Notes: generated by a model not told the origin, from the letters alone. Positions 30,935 through 40,980 are shown, counted from the first letter of the stretch. The stretch is 64,000 nt of DNA from Bradyrhizobium cosmicum (GCF_007290395.2 NZ_CP041656.2:62001-126000), one strand, 5' to 3'. Numbers and translations: made by a program.

Positions 30935-32457
30935 CTGCGTCCGCCACATTCTCCGTCGCGCTTCCCAACGAGACGGCGACTGCGCAACTGATGGCCGACC
31001 TCGCGCTGCTGGTCGGTCCCGGCGATGTCATCACCCTCACCGGCGATCTCGGCGCCGGCAAGACTGCGGCCGCCCGCAGCCTGATCCGCTACCTCGCCGG
31101 CGACGAGGAACTGGAAGTGCCGAGCCCGACCTTCACCCTGGTGCAGGGCTACGAGCTGCCGCCATTTCCGGTGATGCATGCCGACCTCTATCGCATCGAG
31201 GACGAGAGCGAGCTCGAGGAGATCGGGCTGTCGCCGCTCCCCGATGCCACGCTGGTACTGATCGAATGGCCGGAGCGCGCGCCGTCGGCGATGCCCGGGG
31301 ATCGCATCGACATCACGCTGACGCACCGGCCGGCGCTGGGCCCGAACGCACGCGCCGCCGAGATCACCGGTTACGGCAAGAGCGCTGCCGTCGTTGCGCG
31401 GCTAAAGGCGCTGCGGGAATTCCTGGACGCATCAGGGTACATGGATGCAACGCGCAAGCGCATGGCCGGCGACGCTTCGACACGCTCTTATGCCCGACTG
31501 CGGCGCGATGACGGCGTCGTCATCCTCATGAACTTTCCGCAGCGCCCGGACGGCGCCGCGCTCTACAACGGAAAATCCTACAGCGCCGCGGTGCATCTCG
31601 CCGAGAACATCACACCCTTTGTCGCGATCGACGAGGGCCTGCGCGCGCAAGGAATCTCGGCGCCCAAGATCCATCATTTCGATCTCGACCACGGCTTTCT
31701 GATCAGCGAGGATTTTGGCACCGAGGGTGTGATCGAAGGCGACCCGCCGCGTCCGATCGTAGAACGCTATGAAGCCGCGACGGATGTGCTCGCTTTGCTG
31801 CACGGCAAGACACTGCCGGAGAAGCTGCCGCTGAACGGGCAGGCCTACGACATTCCCGCCTTCGACATCGAAGCACTTTTGATCGAGATCGGATTGATGC
31901 CGGAATGGTATCTGCCCGATCGCAACGCGCCGCTGAGCGACGAGAAGCGCGCGGAGTTCTTTGCGATGTGGCGCGAGCTCTTGAAGAAGCCGCTGGCCGC
32001 ACCGAAGACCTGGATCATCCGCGACTATCACTCGCCAAATCTGATCTGGCTTGCAGATCGTACCGGCATCGAACGCGTGGGCGTGATCGACTTCCAGGAC
32101 ACTGTGCTCGGGCCGAAATCCTACGACGTCGTCTCGCTGCTCCAAGACGCGCGTATCGACGTGCCCGAAAACATCGAGCTGACGCTGCTGTCGCGGTACA
32201 TCAAGGCACGCCGCGCCGATGATGCGAGCTTCGATCCGGCCGGCTTCGCCGAACTCTACGCCATCATGTCGGCGCAGCGGAACACCCGCCTGCTCGGCAC
32301 CTTTGCCCGGCTCAACCGCCGCGATGGCAAGCCGCATTATCTGCGCCACCAGCCGCGGATCTGGACCTATCTCCAGCGCTCGCTGGCGCATCCCGCGCTC
32401 GCCCATCTGCGCGACTGGTATCTCGCCAACGTCCCGCCGCCCCGGTCCGGAACCTGA
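30931..32457 (+). CDS. Fused TsaE / AmgK-type sugar kinase
   Basis: 508 residues. Residues 1-150 are TsaE, the ATPase partner of the t6A37 tRNA-modification complex: LTGDLGAGKTAAARSLI, SPTFTLVQGYE, HADLYRIEDESELEEIG, IEWPERAP. Residues about 165-505 are an aminoglycoside-phosphotransferase-fold kinase like AmgK, which phosphorylates the anomeric carbon of recycled N-acetylmuramate/N-acetylglucosamine: AGDASTRSYARL, catalytic loop IIRDYHSPNLIW, metal site VIDFQDTVLGP. MurU, the next enzyme of that route, follows at 33050. The same fusion is known in other alphaproteobacteria. Four-base overlap with divL. Confidence 0.93.
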   Translation: MTASATFSVALPNETATAQLMADLALLVGPGDVITLTGDLGAGKTAAARSLIRYLAGDEELEVPSPTFTLVQGYELPPFPVMHADLYRIEDESELEEIGLSPLPDATLVLIEWPERAPSAMPGDRIDITLTHRPALGPNARAAEITGYGKSAAVVARLKALREFLDASGYMDATRKRMAGDASTRSYARLRRDDGVVILMNFPQRPDGAALYNGKSYSAAVHLAENITPFVAIDEGLRAQGISAPKIHHFDLDHGFLISEDFGTEGVIEGDPPRPIVERYEAATDVLALLHGKTLPEKLPLNGQAYDIPAFDIEALLIEIGLMPEWYLPDRNAPLSDEKRAEFFAMWRELLKKPLAAPKTWIIRDYHSPNLIWLADRTGIERVGVIDFQDTVLGPKSYDVVSLLQDARIDVPENIELTLLSRYIKARRADDASFDPAGFAELYAIMSAQRNTRLLGTFARLNRRDGKPHYLRHQPRIWTYLQRSLAHPALAHLRDWYLANVPPPRSGT

Positions 32458-32533
32458 TTTACCGGCTGTTAGCCATCACATCGGTATCATCGCCCGAACG
32501 CAGCCGGATAAATACGGGGCTGGAGCAAGGCAG

Positions 32534-32851
32534 ATGGCGGTCAAGACGGACCAGCGCGGAACCAGCCGGGTTATCTTCGAACGTGGAATTCCGGCCCAGA
32601 TGATGGGTATCGACGGCACCTGGCGGCGCGACTGCACCATGGAGGACGTCTCCGAGACCGGCGCCAAGCTGACGATCGACGGCTCCGTCGAAGGCCTGCA
32701 TCTGAAGGAATTTTTTCTCCTGCTGTCGTCCACGGGGCTCGCGTACCGTCGCTGCGAACTGGCCTGGGTCAATGGCGACCAGATCGGCGTCAATTTTCTG
32801 AAGGTCGGCGACAAGAAGAAAAAGGCACGCTCCACAGCGGCCGGGGCGTGA
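32534..32851 (+). CDS. Small PilZ-domain protein
   Basis: 105 residues from the ATG at 32534; the long upstream frame overlaps the previous gene and is not used. A single PilZ domain, the usual receptor for cyclic di-GMP: RxxxR motif (RGTSR) and D/N-x-S-x-x-G motif (DVSETGAKL) are both kept. Ends with a basic tail (GDKKKKAR). It lies between amgK and murU on the same strand; what it controls is unknown. Confidence 0.88.
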   Translation: MAVKTDQRGTSRVIFERGIPAQMMGIDGTWRRDCTMEDVSETGAKLTIDGSVEGLHLKEFFLLLSSTGLAYRRCELAWVNGDQIGVNFLKVGDKKKKARSTAAGA

Positions 32852-32950
32852 CGGCAACCCCCGTCGTACAACCGTCACGGCGGGTGGTTAAGGCGGTTAA
32901 GACGCAGTGCGGCTCATTGCGGTCCGTGCTAAAAATTGCTGCGAACACGA

Positions 32951-33020
32951 AATCCAAGAGCTAGAGTCCAAGAGTTAGAGTCCAAGCATTCGAGTCCAGG
33001 CGTCCTGAGTCCAAGACGCC
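32951..33020 (+). repeat. Degenerate 14-bp tandem repeat upstream of murU
   Basis: About five units: AATCCAAGAGCTAGA, GTCCAAGAGTTAGA (32966-32979), GTCCAAGCATTCGA (32980-32993), GTCCAGGCGTCCTGA and a partial GTCCAAGACGCC. The array ends 29 bases before the murU ATG, in what is probably its leader. Confidence 0.8.
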
Positions 33021-33049
33021 TAAGAAAGACGAATCCGAGAAGGCCAACG

Positions 33050-33772
33050 ATGTCCGTCAAACCGACCAAAGCCATGGTGCTCGCCGCGGGGTTCGGCCTG
33101 CGTATGCGTCCATTGACGGAGAAGATGCCGAAGCCGCTGGTGCCCGTGGCCGGCCAGCCGCTGCTCGACCATGTGCTCGACAAGCTCGGCGAGGCCGGCG
33201 TGACCGAGGCCGTCGTCAACGTGCACTACCTGCCGGACCAGATCATCAATCACGTCGCATCCCGCCAGCATCCACGCATCACCATCTCGGACGAGCGCGA
33301 CCAGGTGCTCGGCACCGGCGGCGGCGTGGTCAAGGCATTGCCGCTGCTCGGCGACACGCCGTTCTTCCACGTCAATTCCGACACGCTGTGGATCGACGGC
33401 GTGCGCTCCAATCTGGCGCGGCTTGCGGAAAACTTCGACCCCGCGCGGATGGACATCCTGCTGCTGATGGCGCCGACCGCGACCAGCATCGGCTATAGCG
33501 GCCGCGGCGATTACGGCATGCTGCCCGACGGCGCCTTGCGCAAGCGCAAGGAGAAAGAGGTCGTCCCGTTCGTCTATGCGGGCGCGGCGATCCTGTCACC
33601 TTCGATCTTCGAAGGTGCGCCGCAGGGCGAATTCTCGCTGACGAAGATGTTCGACCGCGCGAACGAGCAGGACCGGCTGTTCGGCCTGCGCCTCGACGGC
33701 GTCTGGATGCATGTCGGCACGCCCGATGCGGTGCATGCGGCGGAAGAGGCGTTTCTGGAGAGCGTGGCGTAA
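33050..33772 (+). CDS. murU: N-acetylmuramate-1-phosphate uridylyltransferase MurU
   Basis: 240 residues from the ATG at 33050. Nucleotidyltransferase fold: AMVLAAGFGLRMRPLTEKMPKPL binding motif (given in parts: AAGFGLRMRPLT and KMPKPLVPV), VNVHYLPDQI, GTGGGVVKALPLLG, FFHVNSDTLW. Makes UDP-MurNAc from the sugar phosphate produced by AmgK, bypassing de novo MurA/MurB. The upstream AmgK fusion strongly supports this over a general sugar nucleotidyltransferase. Confidence 0.9.
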   Translation: MSVKPTKAMVLAAGFGLRMRPLTEKMPKPLVPVAGQPLLDHVLDKLGEAGVTEAVVNVHYLPDQIINHVASRQHPRITISDERDQVLGTGGGVVKALPLLGDTPFFHVNSDTLWIDGVRSNLARLAENFDPARMDILLLMAPTATSIGYSGRGDYGMLPDGALRKRKEKEVVPFVYAGAAILSPSIFEGAPQGEFSLTKMFDRANEQDRLFGLRLDGVWMHVGTPDAVHAAEEAFLESVA

Positions 33773-33777
33773 GCCGC

Positions 33778-33845
33778 CCTCTCGTGTCCCGCCCGGCTCG
33801 GCGGCGAATCACTCCGTGCTGCGCCGCGTCCGGGGCACGAGAGCG
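33778..33845. repeat. Palindromic intergenic repeat after murU
   Basis: CTCTCGTGTCCC at the left end is complementary to GGGGCACGAGAG at the right end with one mismatch. The right half (CTGCGCCGCGTCCGGGGCACG) closely matches the end of the repeat at 63466-63529. May also act as a transcription terminator. Confidence 0.7.
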
Positions 33846-33940
33846 GGGCCCAGCGAACAACGGGGACTATCTCCCCTCCACCCATATCCATTTGAGACCG
33901 CCTCCCTATATTGGCGCCTGATCCTCCGAATCAGGCAGCC

Positions 33941-36900
33941 ATGCGCGTTTTCAGCGTTCCCCTCTCAGTTCCGTTCCTGCGCACGGTCGTCACGGCCCTG
34001 CTCGACGGCCGGCTGGTCGACGGGTTCGAGGCGCGCAGGGAGCCGGCACGGCTGGCCGATGCCACGCTGTACCTGCCAACGCGGCGCGCCATGCGCGTCG
34101 TTCGCGAGATATTCCTCGACGAGATGAAGGCCGATGCCGTGGTGCTGCCGCGCATCGTCGCGCTCGGCGACATCGACGAGGACGAGCTGGCTTTCACTGA
34201 GGAGGCCGAACAGTTCTCCGGCGCAACACCGCTCGACATTCCGCCGCGACTCGGCGAGCTCGAGCGACGGCTGACGCTGGCGCAGCTGGTCGCCGCCTGG
34301 GCCAAAGGCCCGGTGCTGTCGCCACTGGTGGTCGGCGGCCCCGCCTCGACGCTGGCGCTGGCCGGCGACCTCGCGCGCCTGATCGACGACATGGTCACGC
34401 GCGGCGTCGACTGGAGCGCGCTCGACGGCCTCGTGCCTGATATGCTCGACCGCTACTGGCAGCATTCGCTCGAATTTCTGCGCATCGCGCGCATCGCCTG
34501 GCCCGGCCACCTCGCCGAGATCAACCGGATCGAGCCTGCGGCGCGGCGCGATCTCCTGATCGCGGCGGAGGCCCGCCGGCTGACCACGCATCCCCACGGT
34601 CCCGTCATCGCGGCCGGGTCGACCGGCTCGATGCCGGCCACCGCAAAATTCCTGCATGCGGTCGCCTCGCTGCCGCACGGCGCCGTGGTGCTGCCGGGCC
34701 TCGACACCGATCTCGACGACGACGCCTGGCGGACCATCGGCGGCGTACGAGACTCCCTCGGAAAATTCGTCGAGCATCCGGCATCGAACCATCCGCAATA
34801 TGCCCTGCACGCGCTGTTGGATCGTTTTGGCATCAAGCGCGGCGACGTCGAGGTCCTCCAGCCGCCCGCGGACGGCGGCCGCGATCTGCTGGCGTCGGAA
34901 TCGATGCGGCCCTCCGCGAGGACGGAGGTCTGGTACGACCGGCTCAAGCAGCCTGATGTCGCCGCCAAGATCGCCGGCGGCATGGCAAATCTTGCCGTGG
35001 TGGAAGCCCCCAATCCTGAAATGGAAGCACTCGCGATCGCCATAGCGATGCGCGAGGCGCGGCATCTGGACAAATCGGCGGCGCTGGTGACGCCGGATCG
35101 CGCGCTGGCGCGGCGGGTGATGGCTGCGTTGACCCGATGGGATCTCGCCTTCGACGATTCCGGCGGCGACGTGCTGATCGAGACCTCCGCCGGCGTCTTC
35201 GCGCGCCTCGCGGCGGAGGCGGCGACCAAGGGCCTGGAGCCGCCGACGCTGCTGGCGATGCTGAAGCATCCGCTGTGCCGGCTCGGCCGCGCTCCCGGCG
35301 CGTGGAAGGCGGCGATCGAAGGGCTGGAGCTCGCGCTCCTGCGCGGGACGCGGCCGCCCGCGGGCACGGCCGGCCTGCTGCGGGAATTCAACCGCTTCCG
35401 CGAGGAGCTTGCGAAGCTGGAGCGCAAGGAGGTCTCTTCACTTCATCACGCCGAGCCGCGCGCGCGTCTCAAGGCGCCGGATATCGAGCGCGTCCAGGCG
35501 CTGATCGATATCCTGCAAAAGGTGCTGGCACCGATCGAGAGCCTGGCATCATCAAAACCGTATGACTTCGCCGAGCTCGCGCACCGCCATCGCGAGATCC
35601 TGATCGAGCTGTCACGCGACGAGCAGGGTATCCCGCTGGCCTTCGAGGAGCGCGAAGGTCTCGCGCTCGCCAGCGCCTTCGACGATCTCCTGCGCGGCGG
35701 CACGACCAGCGGCCTGATGGTGCCGCTGCCGGAATACCCCGATGTCTTCCAGACCGCGTTCGGCGACCGCGCCGTGCGGCGGCGCGACAAGCCCGGCGCG
35801 CGGCTGCAGATCTACGGACCGCTGGAATCGCGCCTGATGCAGGCCGACCGCATCATCGTCGGCGGACTGATCGAGGGCGTCTGGCCGCCGGCACCGCGCA
35901 TCGATCCCTGGCTCAGCCGTCCGATGCGGCACCAGCTTGGTCTCGATCTGCCGGAGCGCCGCATCGGTCTCTCCGCGCACGACTTCGCGCAGCTGCTCGG
36001 CGGCGGCGAAGTCATTCTCACCCACTCCGCCAAGGCTGGCGGCGCGCCCGCGGTGGCCTCGCGCTTCCTGCACCGGCTTGAAGCTGTCGCAGGTGATGAG
36101 CACTGGAAAGCGGCGATTCGCGCCGGCGAAAAATACGTGAAATTCGCCGAAGCGCTCGACCAGCCCGACGAGGTCAAGCCGGCCAAGCAGCCCGAACCGC
36201 GGCCACCGCGCGCGACCCGGCCAATGAGAATGTCGGTGACCGAAATAGAAGACTGGTTGCGCGACCCCTACACGATCTACGCCAAGCGCATCCTGAAACT
36301 CGCCGCGCTCGATCCCGTCGACATGCCGCTGTCGGCTGCCGACCGCGGCTCGGCGATCCACGATGCGCTCGGCGAGTTCACGGAAACCTATGCCGCGTAT
36401 CTGCCCGCCGATGCCGCTCGCGTGCTGCGCGCGATCGGCGAAAAGCATTTCTTGCCGCTGATGGAGCGGCCCGAGGCGCGCGCGCTATGGTGGCCCCGCT
36501 TCCAGCGCATCGCGCGCTGGTTCGGCGAATGGGAGACGGTGCGGCGCGCCGCGATCGAGACTATCACGGCGGAGACCCGCGGCGAGATCTCGATCCCGCT
36601 CGACAGCGAGCGCAGCTTCATTCTCTCCGCCCGCGCCGACCGCATCGAGCGGCGCCGGGGCGGAGGCTATGCCATCCTCGACTACAAGACCGGCCAGCCG
36701 CCGACCGGCAAGCAGGTCCGCATGGGCCTGTCACCGCAGCTCACGCTGGAAGCCGCCATCCTGCGCGAGGGCGGTTTTCCCGATATCGACGCCGGCTCCT
36801 CGGTGAGCCAGCTCGTCTATGTCCGCCTGAGCGGCAACAATCCGCCGGGCGAAGAACGCATCCTCGAACTGAAGTTCAGGCAAGGCGACGAGCCGCAGCC

Positions 36901-37087
36901 GCCGGATACGGCGGCTGCGGAGGCGAGGGCCAAGCTGGAGGCACTGATCCGCGCCTTCGACGACGAGAACCAGCCCTACACCTCGCTGAACCTGCCGATG
37001 TGGACCAACCGCTACGGCACCTATGACGATCTCGCCCGGATCAAGGAATGGTCCGCGGCCGGCGGCCTGGGGATCGAGGAATGGTGA
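33941..37087 (+). CDS. addB: Double-strand break repair protein AddB
   Basis: 1048 residues, alphaproteobacterial AddB. Subunit of the AddAB helicase-nuclease that processes DNA ends for RecA-dependent recombination. The N-terminal helicase-like part is degenerate. The C-terminal RecB-type nuclease is intact: AIHDALGEFTETY and YAILDYKTGQPP with the Asp-Tyr-Lys core. The cysteine iron-sulfur cluster of Bacillus AddB is not seen at the C-terminus. Start ATG at 33941; its end overlaps addA by seven bases. Confidence 0.95.
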   Translation: MRVFSVPLSVPFLRTVVTALLDGRLVDGFEARREPARLADATLYLPTRRAMRVVREIFLDEMKADAVVLPRIVALGDIDEDELAFTEEAEQFSGATPLDIPPRLGELERRLTLAQLVAAWAKGPVLSPLVVGGPASTLALAGDLARLIDDMVTRGVDWSALDGLVPDMLDRYWQHSLEFLRIARIAWPGHLAEINRIEPAARRDLLIAAEARRLTTHPHGPVIAAGSTGSMPATAKFLHAVASLPHGAVVLPGLDTDLDDDAWRTIGGVRDSLGKFVEHPASNHPQYALHALLDRFGIKRGDVEVLQPPADGGRDLLASESMRPSARTEVWYDRLKQPDVAAKIAGGMANLAVVEAPNPEMEALAIAIAMREARHLDKSAALVTPDRALARRVMAALTRWDLAFDDSGGDVLIETSAGVFARLAAEAATKGLEPPTLLAMLKHPLCRLGRAPGAWKAAIEGLELALLRGTRPPAGTAGLLREFNRFREELAKLERKEVSSLHHAEPRARLKAPDIERVQALIDILQKVLAPIESLASSKPYDFAELAHRHREILIELSRDEQGIPLAFEEREGLALASAFDDLLRGGTTSGLMVPLPEYPDVFQTAFGDRAVRRRDKPGARLQIYGPLESRLMQADRIIVGGLIEGVWPPAPRIDPWLSRPMRHQLGLDLPERRIGLSAHDFAQLLGGGEVILTHSAKAGGAPAVASRFLHRLEAVAGDEHWKAAIRAGEKYVKFAEALDQPDEVKPAKQPEPRPPRATRPMRMSVTEIEDWLRDPYTIYAKRILKLAALDPVDMPLSAADRGSAIHDALGEFTETYAAYLPADAARVLRAIGEKHFLPLMERPEARALWWPRFQRIARWFGEWETVRRAAIETITAETRGEISIPLDSERSFILSARADRIERRRGGGYAILDYKTGQPPTGKQVRMGLSPQLTLEAAILREGGFPDIDAGSSVSQLVYVRLSGNNPPGEERILELKFRQGDEPQPPDTAAAEARAKLEALIRAFDDENQPYTSLNLPMWTNRYGTYDDLARIKEWSAAGGLGIEEW

Positions 37088-40000
37088 AAGCGCTACGCCC
37101 CATCCCGGATGCCGTGCGCGACACACAGAGGCGCGCATCGGACCCGACCGCGTCGGCGTTCGTGTCGGCCAATGCCGGATCGGGCAAGACGCATGTGCTG
37201 GTGCAGCGGGTGATCCGCCTGCTGCTGTCGGGCGTGCCGCCGGAAAAGATCCTCTGCATCACCTTCACCAAGGCGGCCGCCGCCAACATGGCCGAGCGCG
37301 TCTTCACCACGCTTGGCCATTGGGTGACGCTGGACGACACCGCGCTCGATGCAGCGATCCGCGACGTCGGCATTCCCCATCCGGACCGAAAACTGCGGCG
37401 CGAAGCACGAAAACTGTTCGCCTGCGCGCTGGAGACGCCGGGCGGACTGAAGGTGCAGACCATCCACGCCCTGTGCACCCGCCTGCTCCAGCAATTCCCG
37501 TTCGAGGCCAACGTTCCCGCGCGCTTCGCCGTGATCGACGAGCGCGACCAGACCGACATGATGGAGCGCGCCAATCTGAAGGTGCTGCTGGAGGCCGCGC
37601 GCGATCCGGACAGCGTCACCGGCCGCGCGCTGCTGACCGCGATGGCGAGCGCCGCCGACGTCACCTTCAAGGAGGTCGTGCGCGAGGCTTGTCTCAGCCG
37701 CGACCATTTCATGGCCTGGACCGACGAGGCCGGCAATGCGGAAGCGGCTGCGACGCAGATGGCTGCCGCGCTGGGCGTGGATGCGAGAGACCGGATCGAG
37801 GACGTCGAGACGGAGATTCTCGACGGCCCGTTCTTGCCGCGATCGCGCTGGGACGACATCGCGTTTGCACTGGAGGACGGCAGCAAGTCCGATAACGACC
37901 AAGCCAGTCGGCTCCGCGAGGCAAAAGTCTACTCCGGCGCCGCGCAGGTCGACGCCTATCTCGGCGTGTTCCTCACCGACGAGAAGCTGCCGCGCAAGGC
38001 GGTGCTGACCAAGAAGTTTGGCGAGCACAACCCGTCCGTCGCGCGCCTGTTCGAGAACGAGGCGCAGCGCGTCAGTGGCTTGATCGAGAAACGCCGCGCC
38101 GTGGCCATGCGCGACCGCACCGCGGCCCTGCTGCACATCGCGACCGCTGCCGCCGCAAACTACCGGCGCGAGAAGCAGGAGCGCGGCCTGCTCGACTACG
38201 ACGACCTGATCGACAAGACGCTGGCGATGCTGGACCGTGTCGCTTCGGGCTGGGTCCACTACAAGCTCGACCGCGGCGTCGATCACGTCCTGATCGACGA
38301 AGCCCAGGACACCAGCCCGCGGCAATGGGATATCGTCGCGCATATCATCTCCGAGTTCACGGCCGGCGAAGGCGCGCGCGAGGGGCTGAACCGCACCGTG
38401 TTCGCGGTCGGCGACGAGAAGCAGTCGATCTTCTCGTTCCAGGGCGCGGCCCCGCACGAGTTCGATGCGCGGCGGCGCGAGCTGCACCGCAAGTTCACTG
38501 CGGCCGGGCTGAAGTTCGATCCCGTCGCCTTCACCTATTCGTTCCGCTCGGGCGCGGCGATCCTGCACTCGGTCGATCACGTCTTCCGTGACCCCCAGAT
38601 CTATAAGAGCATCCATTCCGTCGAGATCGGCCATCCCCTGCACAACGCGCTCGCCGATGCGGGCCCGAGCGTCATCGAGCTGTGGGACCTGGCAGAAGCG
38701 GACGAGAGGCAGGACATCGAGGGCTGGCGCGCGCCGTTCGACGGCGTCGCCGTCACCAGCCCCGAGGTCAAGCTCGCCCGCCGCATCCAGGCCGAGATCA
38801 AGCGGCTGGTCGAGAGCGGCACGCTGACTGGGCACGAAGGCGAGCGGCGTCCGCTGCGTTATGGCGACATGCTGATCCTGGTGCGGCGGCGCGGCAATGC
38901 GTTCGATGCGGTGATCCAGGCGCTGAAGCACGCGGGCGTCCCGGTCGCCGGCGCGGACCGGCTCAAGCTGACCGAGCACATCGGCATCATCGATCTGATG
39001 AACCTCGCGGACGCGCTGCTGCTGCCGCAGGACGATCTCGCGCTTGCGGTGGCGCTAAAGAGCCCGTTGTTCGGGCTCGATGACGACGATCTGTTTCAGC
39101 TCGCCCATGACCGCAAGGGATCGCTGCGCCGCGCGCTGGGCGAGCATGCGGTTGGGAGCGAGAAGTTCACGACCGTGCTGCGGCGCCTCGAAGCCTGCGA
39201 GGCGCGCGCGCGCGATGAGACGCCATTCGCCTTCTATGGCTGGCTGCTCGGCGGCGACGGCGGACGCGCGCGCATCCTGCGGCGGCTTGGCCATGAGGCC
39301 AACGACGCGCTCGACGAGTTCCTGGAACTCGCGCTGAACTACGAGCGCAAGGCGCCGGCCTCGCTGCAGGGCTTCATGGCCTGGCTGCGCTCGGCCGACA
39401 CCGAGGTGAAGCGCGACATGGAGATCTCGCGCGACGAGGTCCGGGTGATGACGGTGCACGGCGCCAAGGGCCTCGAGGCGTCCGTCGTGTTCATGGTCGA
39501 CACCACGTCCTCGCCGGCGGACTCGCAGCGGGTCCGCTTGATCCACGTGCCGCGCGGCAATGGCGGCGAGGTCGTGGTCTGGGCGGGGCGCAAGGCGGAT
39601 GATCCCAAGCCCGTCGCCGACGCACGCAAGGCGATGATCGAGGAGACCGAAGACGAATATCGCCGCCTGCTCTATGTCGCGATGACGCGCGCGGCCGACC
39701 GGCTGATCGTCGGCGGCTGCATGCCAGGCAACATGAAGACGGTGCGCAAGCTGAGCTGGTACGACCTGATCGACACCGGGCTCAAAGGCTCAGGCCTCGA
39801 CAAGCAGACGATCGAGACGCCGCTCGGCAAGGTGACAAGGTTCGCCCGGCCCGAGGATGTCACTGCGCTGGGCACGCCCGCCACATCGGTGGATCAGGCG
39901 ATCACGTTGCCCGACTGGCTGCGGACGCCGGCGCCGCGCGAGATGCTCGACGACGATCCGGTGCGTCCCTCCGGCCAGTCGACCGAGGAGGGCCGTAGCG

Positions 40001-40590
40001 TGCAGACCGGCGAATCGATCCGGTCCCGCGCGCTGGCGTTGCAACGCGGCACCCTGGTGCACCGGTTGCTGCAATCCCTTCCCGACATTGCCATGGAGCG
40101 CCGGCGCGAGGCCGCGCTCGGCTTCATGACACGCAACGCCTCCGACTGGCCGGATGCCGACCGCGCGGCGCTGGCCGACAAGGTGCTCGCCCTGATCGCC
40201 GAGCCGCGCTTCGCAGCCGTCTTTGCAGCCGGCAGCCGGGCGGAGGTCGCCATCGTCGGCCGGCTGGAGCGGCCGGGCCGCGCCCCGGCGCTGGTGTCGG
40301 GGCAGATCGACCGGCTGGTCGTTCGTCCGGATGAGATCCTGATCGTCGATTTCAAGACCAACCAGGCCGCGCCCAAAAGCGCTGCACAAGCCCCCGCCGC
40401 CTATGTCCGGCAGCTCGCGCTGTACCGGGCGGTGCTGGCGCGGCTTTATCCCCAAAAGCCGGTCAGGGCCGTCCTGCTCTGGACCGAGGCCCTTGAATAT
40501 ATGGAGATTTCAGCCCCCGCGCTGGACGCGGCGCTGGCATCCCTTCATGTCGGCGTGAGCGTCCTTGACCCGGCAAGGGGCCGTTCATAG
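37081..40590 (+). CDS. addA: Double-strand break repair helicase-nuclease AddA
   Basis: 1169 residues. UvrD/RecB-like helicase with Walker A SANAGSGKTHVL, motif Ia CITFTKAAAANMAERV, motif II LIDEAQDTSPRQW, GDEKQSIFSFQGA, VMTVHGAKGLEA and LLYVAMTRAADRL. The C-terminal nuclease carries LIVDFKTNQAAP. ATG at 37081 overlaps the addB stop; a GTG at 37084 is an alternative. With AddB it forms the end-resection enzyme replacing RecBCD. Confidence 0.96.
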   Translation: MVKALRPIPDAVRDTQRRASDPTASAFVSANAGSGKTHVLVQRVIRLLLSGVPPEKILCITFTKAAAANMAERVFTTLGHWVTLDDTALDAAIRDVGIPHPDRKLRREARKLFACALETPGGLKVQTIHALCTRLLQQFPFEANVPARFAVIDERDQTDMMERANLKVLLEAARDPDSVTGRALLTAMASAADVTFKEVVREACLSRDHFMAWTDEAGNAEAAATQMAAALGVDARDRIEDVETEILDGPFLPRSRWDDIAFALEDGSKSDNDQASRLREAKVYSGAAQVDAYLGVFLTDEKLPRKAVLTKKFGEHNPSVARLFENEAQRVSGLIEKRRAVAMRDRTAALLHIATAAAANYRREKQERGLLDYDDLIDKTLAMLDRVASGWVHYKLDRGVDHVLIDEAQDTSPRQWDIVAHIISEFTAGEGAREGLNRTVFAVGDEKQSIFSFQGAAPHEFDARRRELHRKFTAAGLKFDPVAFTYSFRSGAAILHSVDHVFRDPQIYKSIHSVEIGHPLHNALADAGPSVIELWDLAEADERQDIEGWRAPFDGVAVTSPEVKLARRIQAEIKRLVESGTLTGHEGERRPLRYGDMLILVRRRGNAFDAVIQALKHAGVPVAGADRLKLTEHIGIIDLMNLADALLLPQDDLALAVALKSPLFGLDDDDLFQLAHDRKGSLRRALGEHAVGSEKFTTVLRRLEACEARARDETPFAFYGWLLGGDGGRARILRRLGHEANDALDEFLELALNYERKAPASLQGFMAWLRSADTEVKRDMEISRDEVRVMTVHGAKGLEASVVFMVDTTSSPADSQRVRLIHVPRGNGGEVVVWAGRKADDPKPVADARKAMIEETEDEYRRLLYVAMTRAADRLIVGGCMPGNMKTVRKLSWYDLIDTGLKGSGLDKQTIETPLGKVTRFARPEDVTALGTPATSVDQAITLPDWLRTPAPREMLDDDPVRPSGQSTEEGRSVQTGESIRSRALALQRGTLVHRLLQSLPDIAMERRREAALGFMTRNASDWPDADRAALADKVLALIAEPRFAAVFAAGSRAEVAIVGRLERPGRAPALVSGQIDRLVVRPDEILIVDFKTNQAAPKSAAQAPAAYVRQLALYRAVLARLYPQKPVRAVLLWTEALEYMEISAPALDAALASLHVGVSVLDPARGRS

Positions 40591-40659
40591 GTTGGCTCCA
40601 TGATCCCCGGCGCGATTCCAGGTCGCGCCGATTCTCTTTCAACCGAACGAGGTACTCCC

Positions 40660-40980
40660 ATGGCCGTTGGCAAGGTTTCCGACACCGATTTCGAAGCCGA
40701 AGTGCTCAAGGCGAACGGTCCCGTCGTCGTCGATTTCTGGGCCGAGTGGTGCGGCCCCTGCCGCATGATCGCCCCCGCGCTCGACGAGATCGCCGGCGCG
40801 ATGGGCGACAAGGTCAAGATCGTGAAGCTCAACGTCGACGAGAGCCCGAAGACCGCGTCGAAATACGGCGTGATGTCGATCCCGACCCTGATGATCTTCA
40901 AGGGCGGCGAGATGGCCTCCCGTCAGGTCGGCGCTGCGCCGAAGGCGAAGCTGCAGCAGTGGATCACGTCGGCGGTCTGA
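40660..40980 (+). CDS. trxA: Thioredoxin
   Basis: 106 residues from ATG at 40660. Active site WCGPC in [14 protein letters not shown] and the cis-Pro loop [11 protein letters not shown]. General cytosolic disulfide reductase. Follows addA by 69 bases, and a strong hairpin lies after it. Confidence 0.97.
   Translation: MAVGKVSDTDFEAEVLKANGPVVVDFWAEWCGPCRMIAPALDEIAGAMGDKVKIVKLNVDESPKTASKYGVMSIPTLMIFKGGEMASRQVGAAPKAKLQQWITSAV

Noticed and set aside
28478..30949. 823-codon open frame opposite divL
   Set aside because: Antisense shadow in codon-position complement; divL motifs in the other strand are clear.
32951..33020. Short regular repeats as a CRISPR array
   Set aside because: Units are directly adjacent without spacers, only 14 bases long and degenerate; no cas genes.
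37093..38979. 628-codon open frame opposite addA
   Set aside because: Shadow frame of the helicase gene; composition is biased and no family is recognisable.
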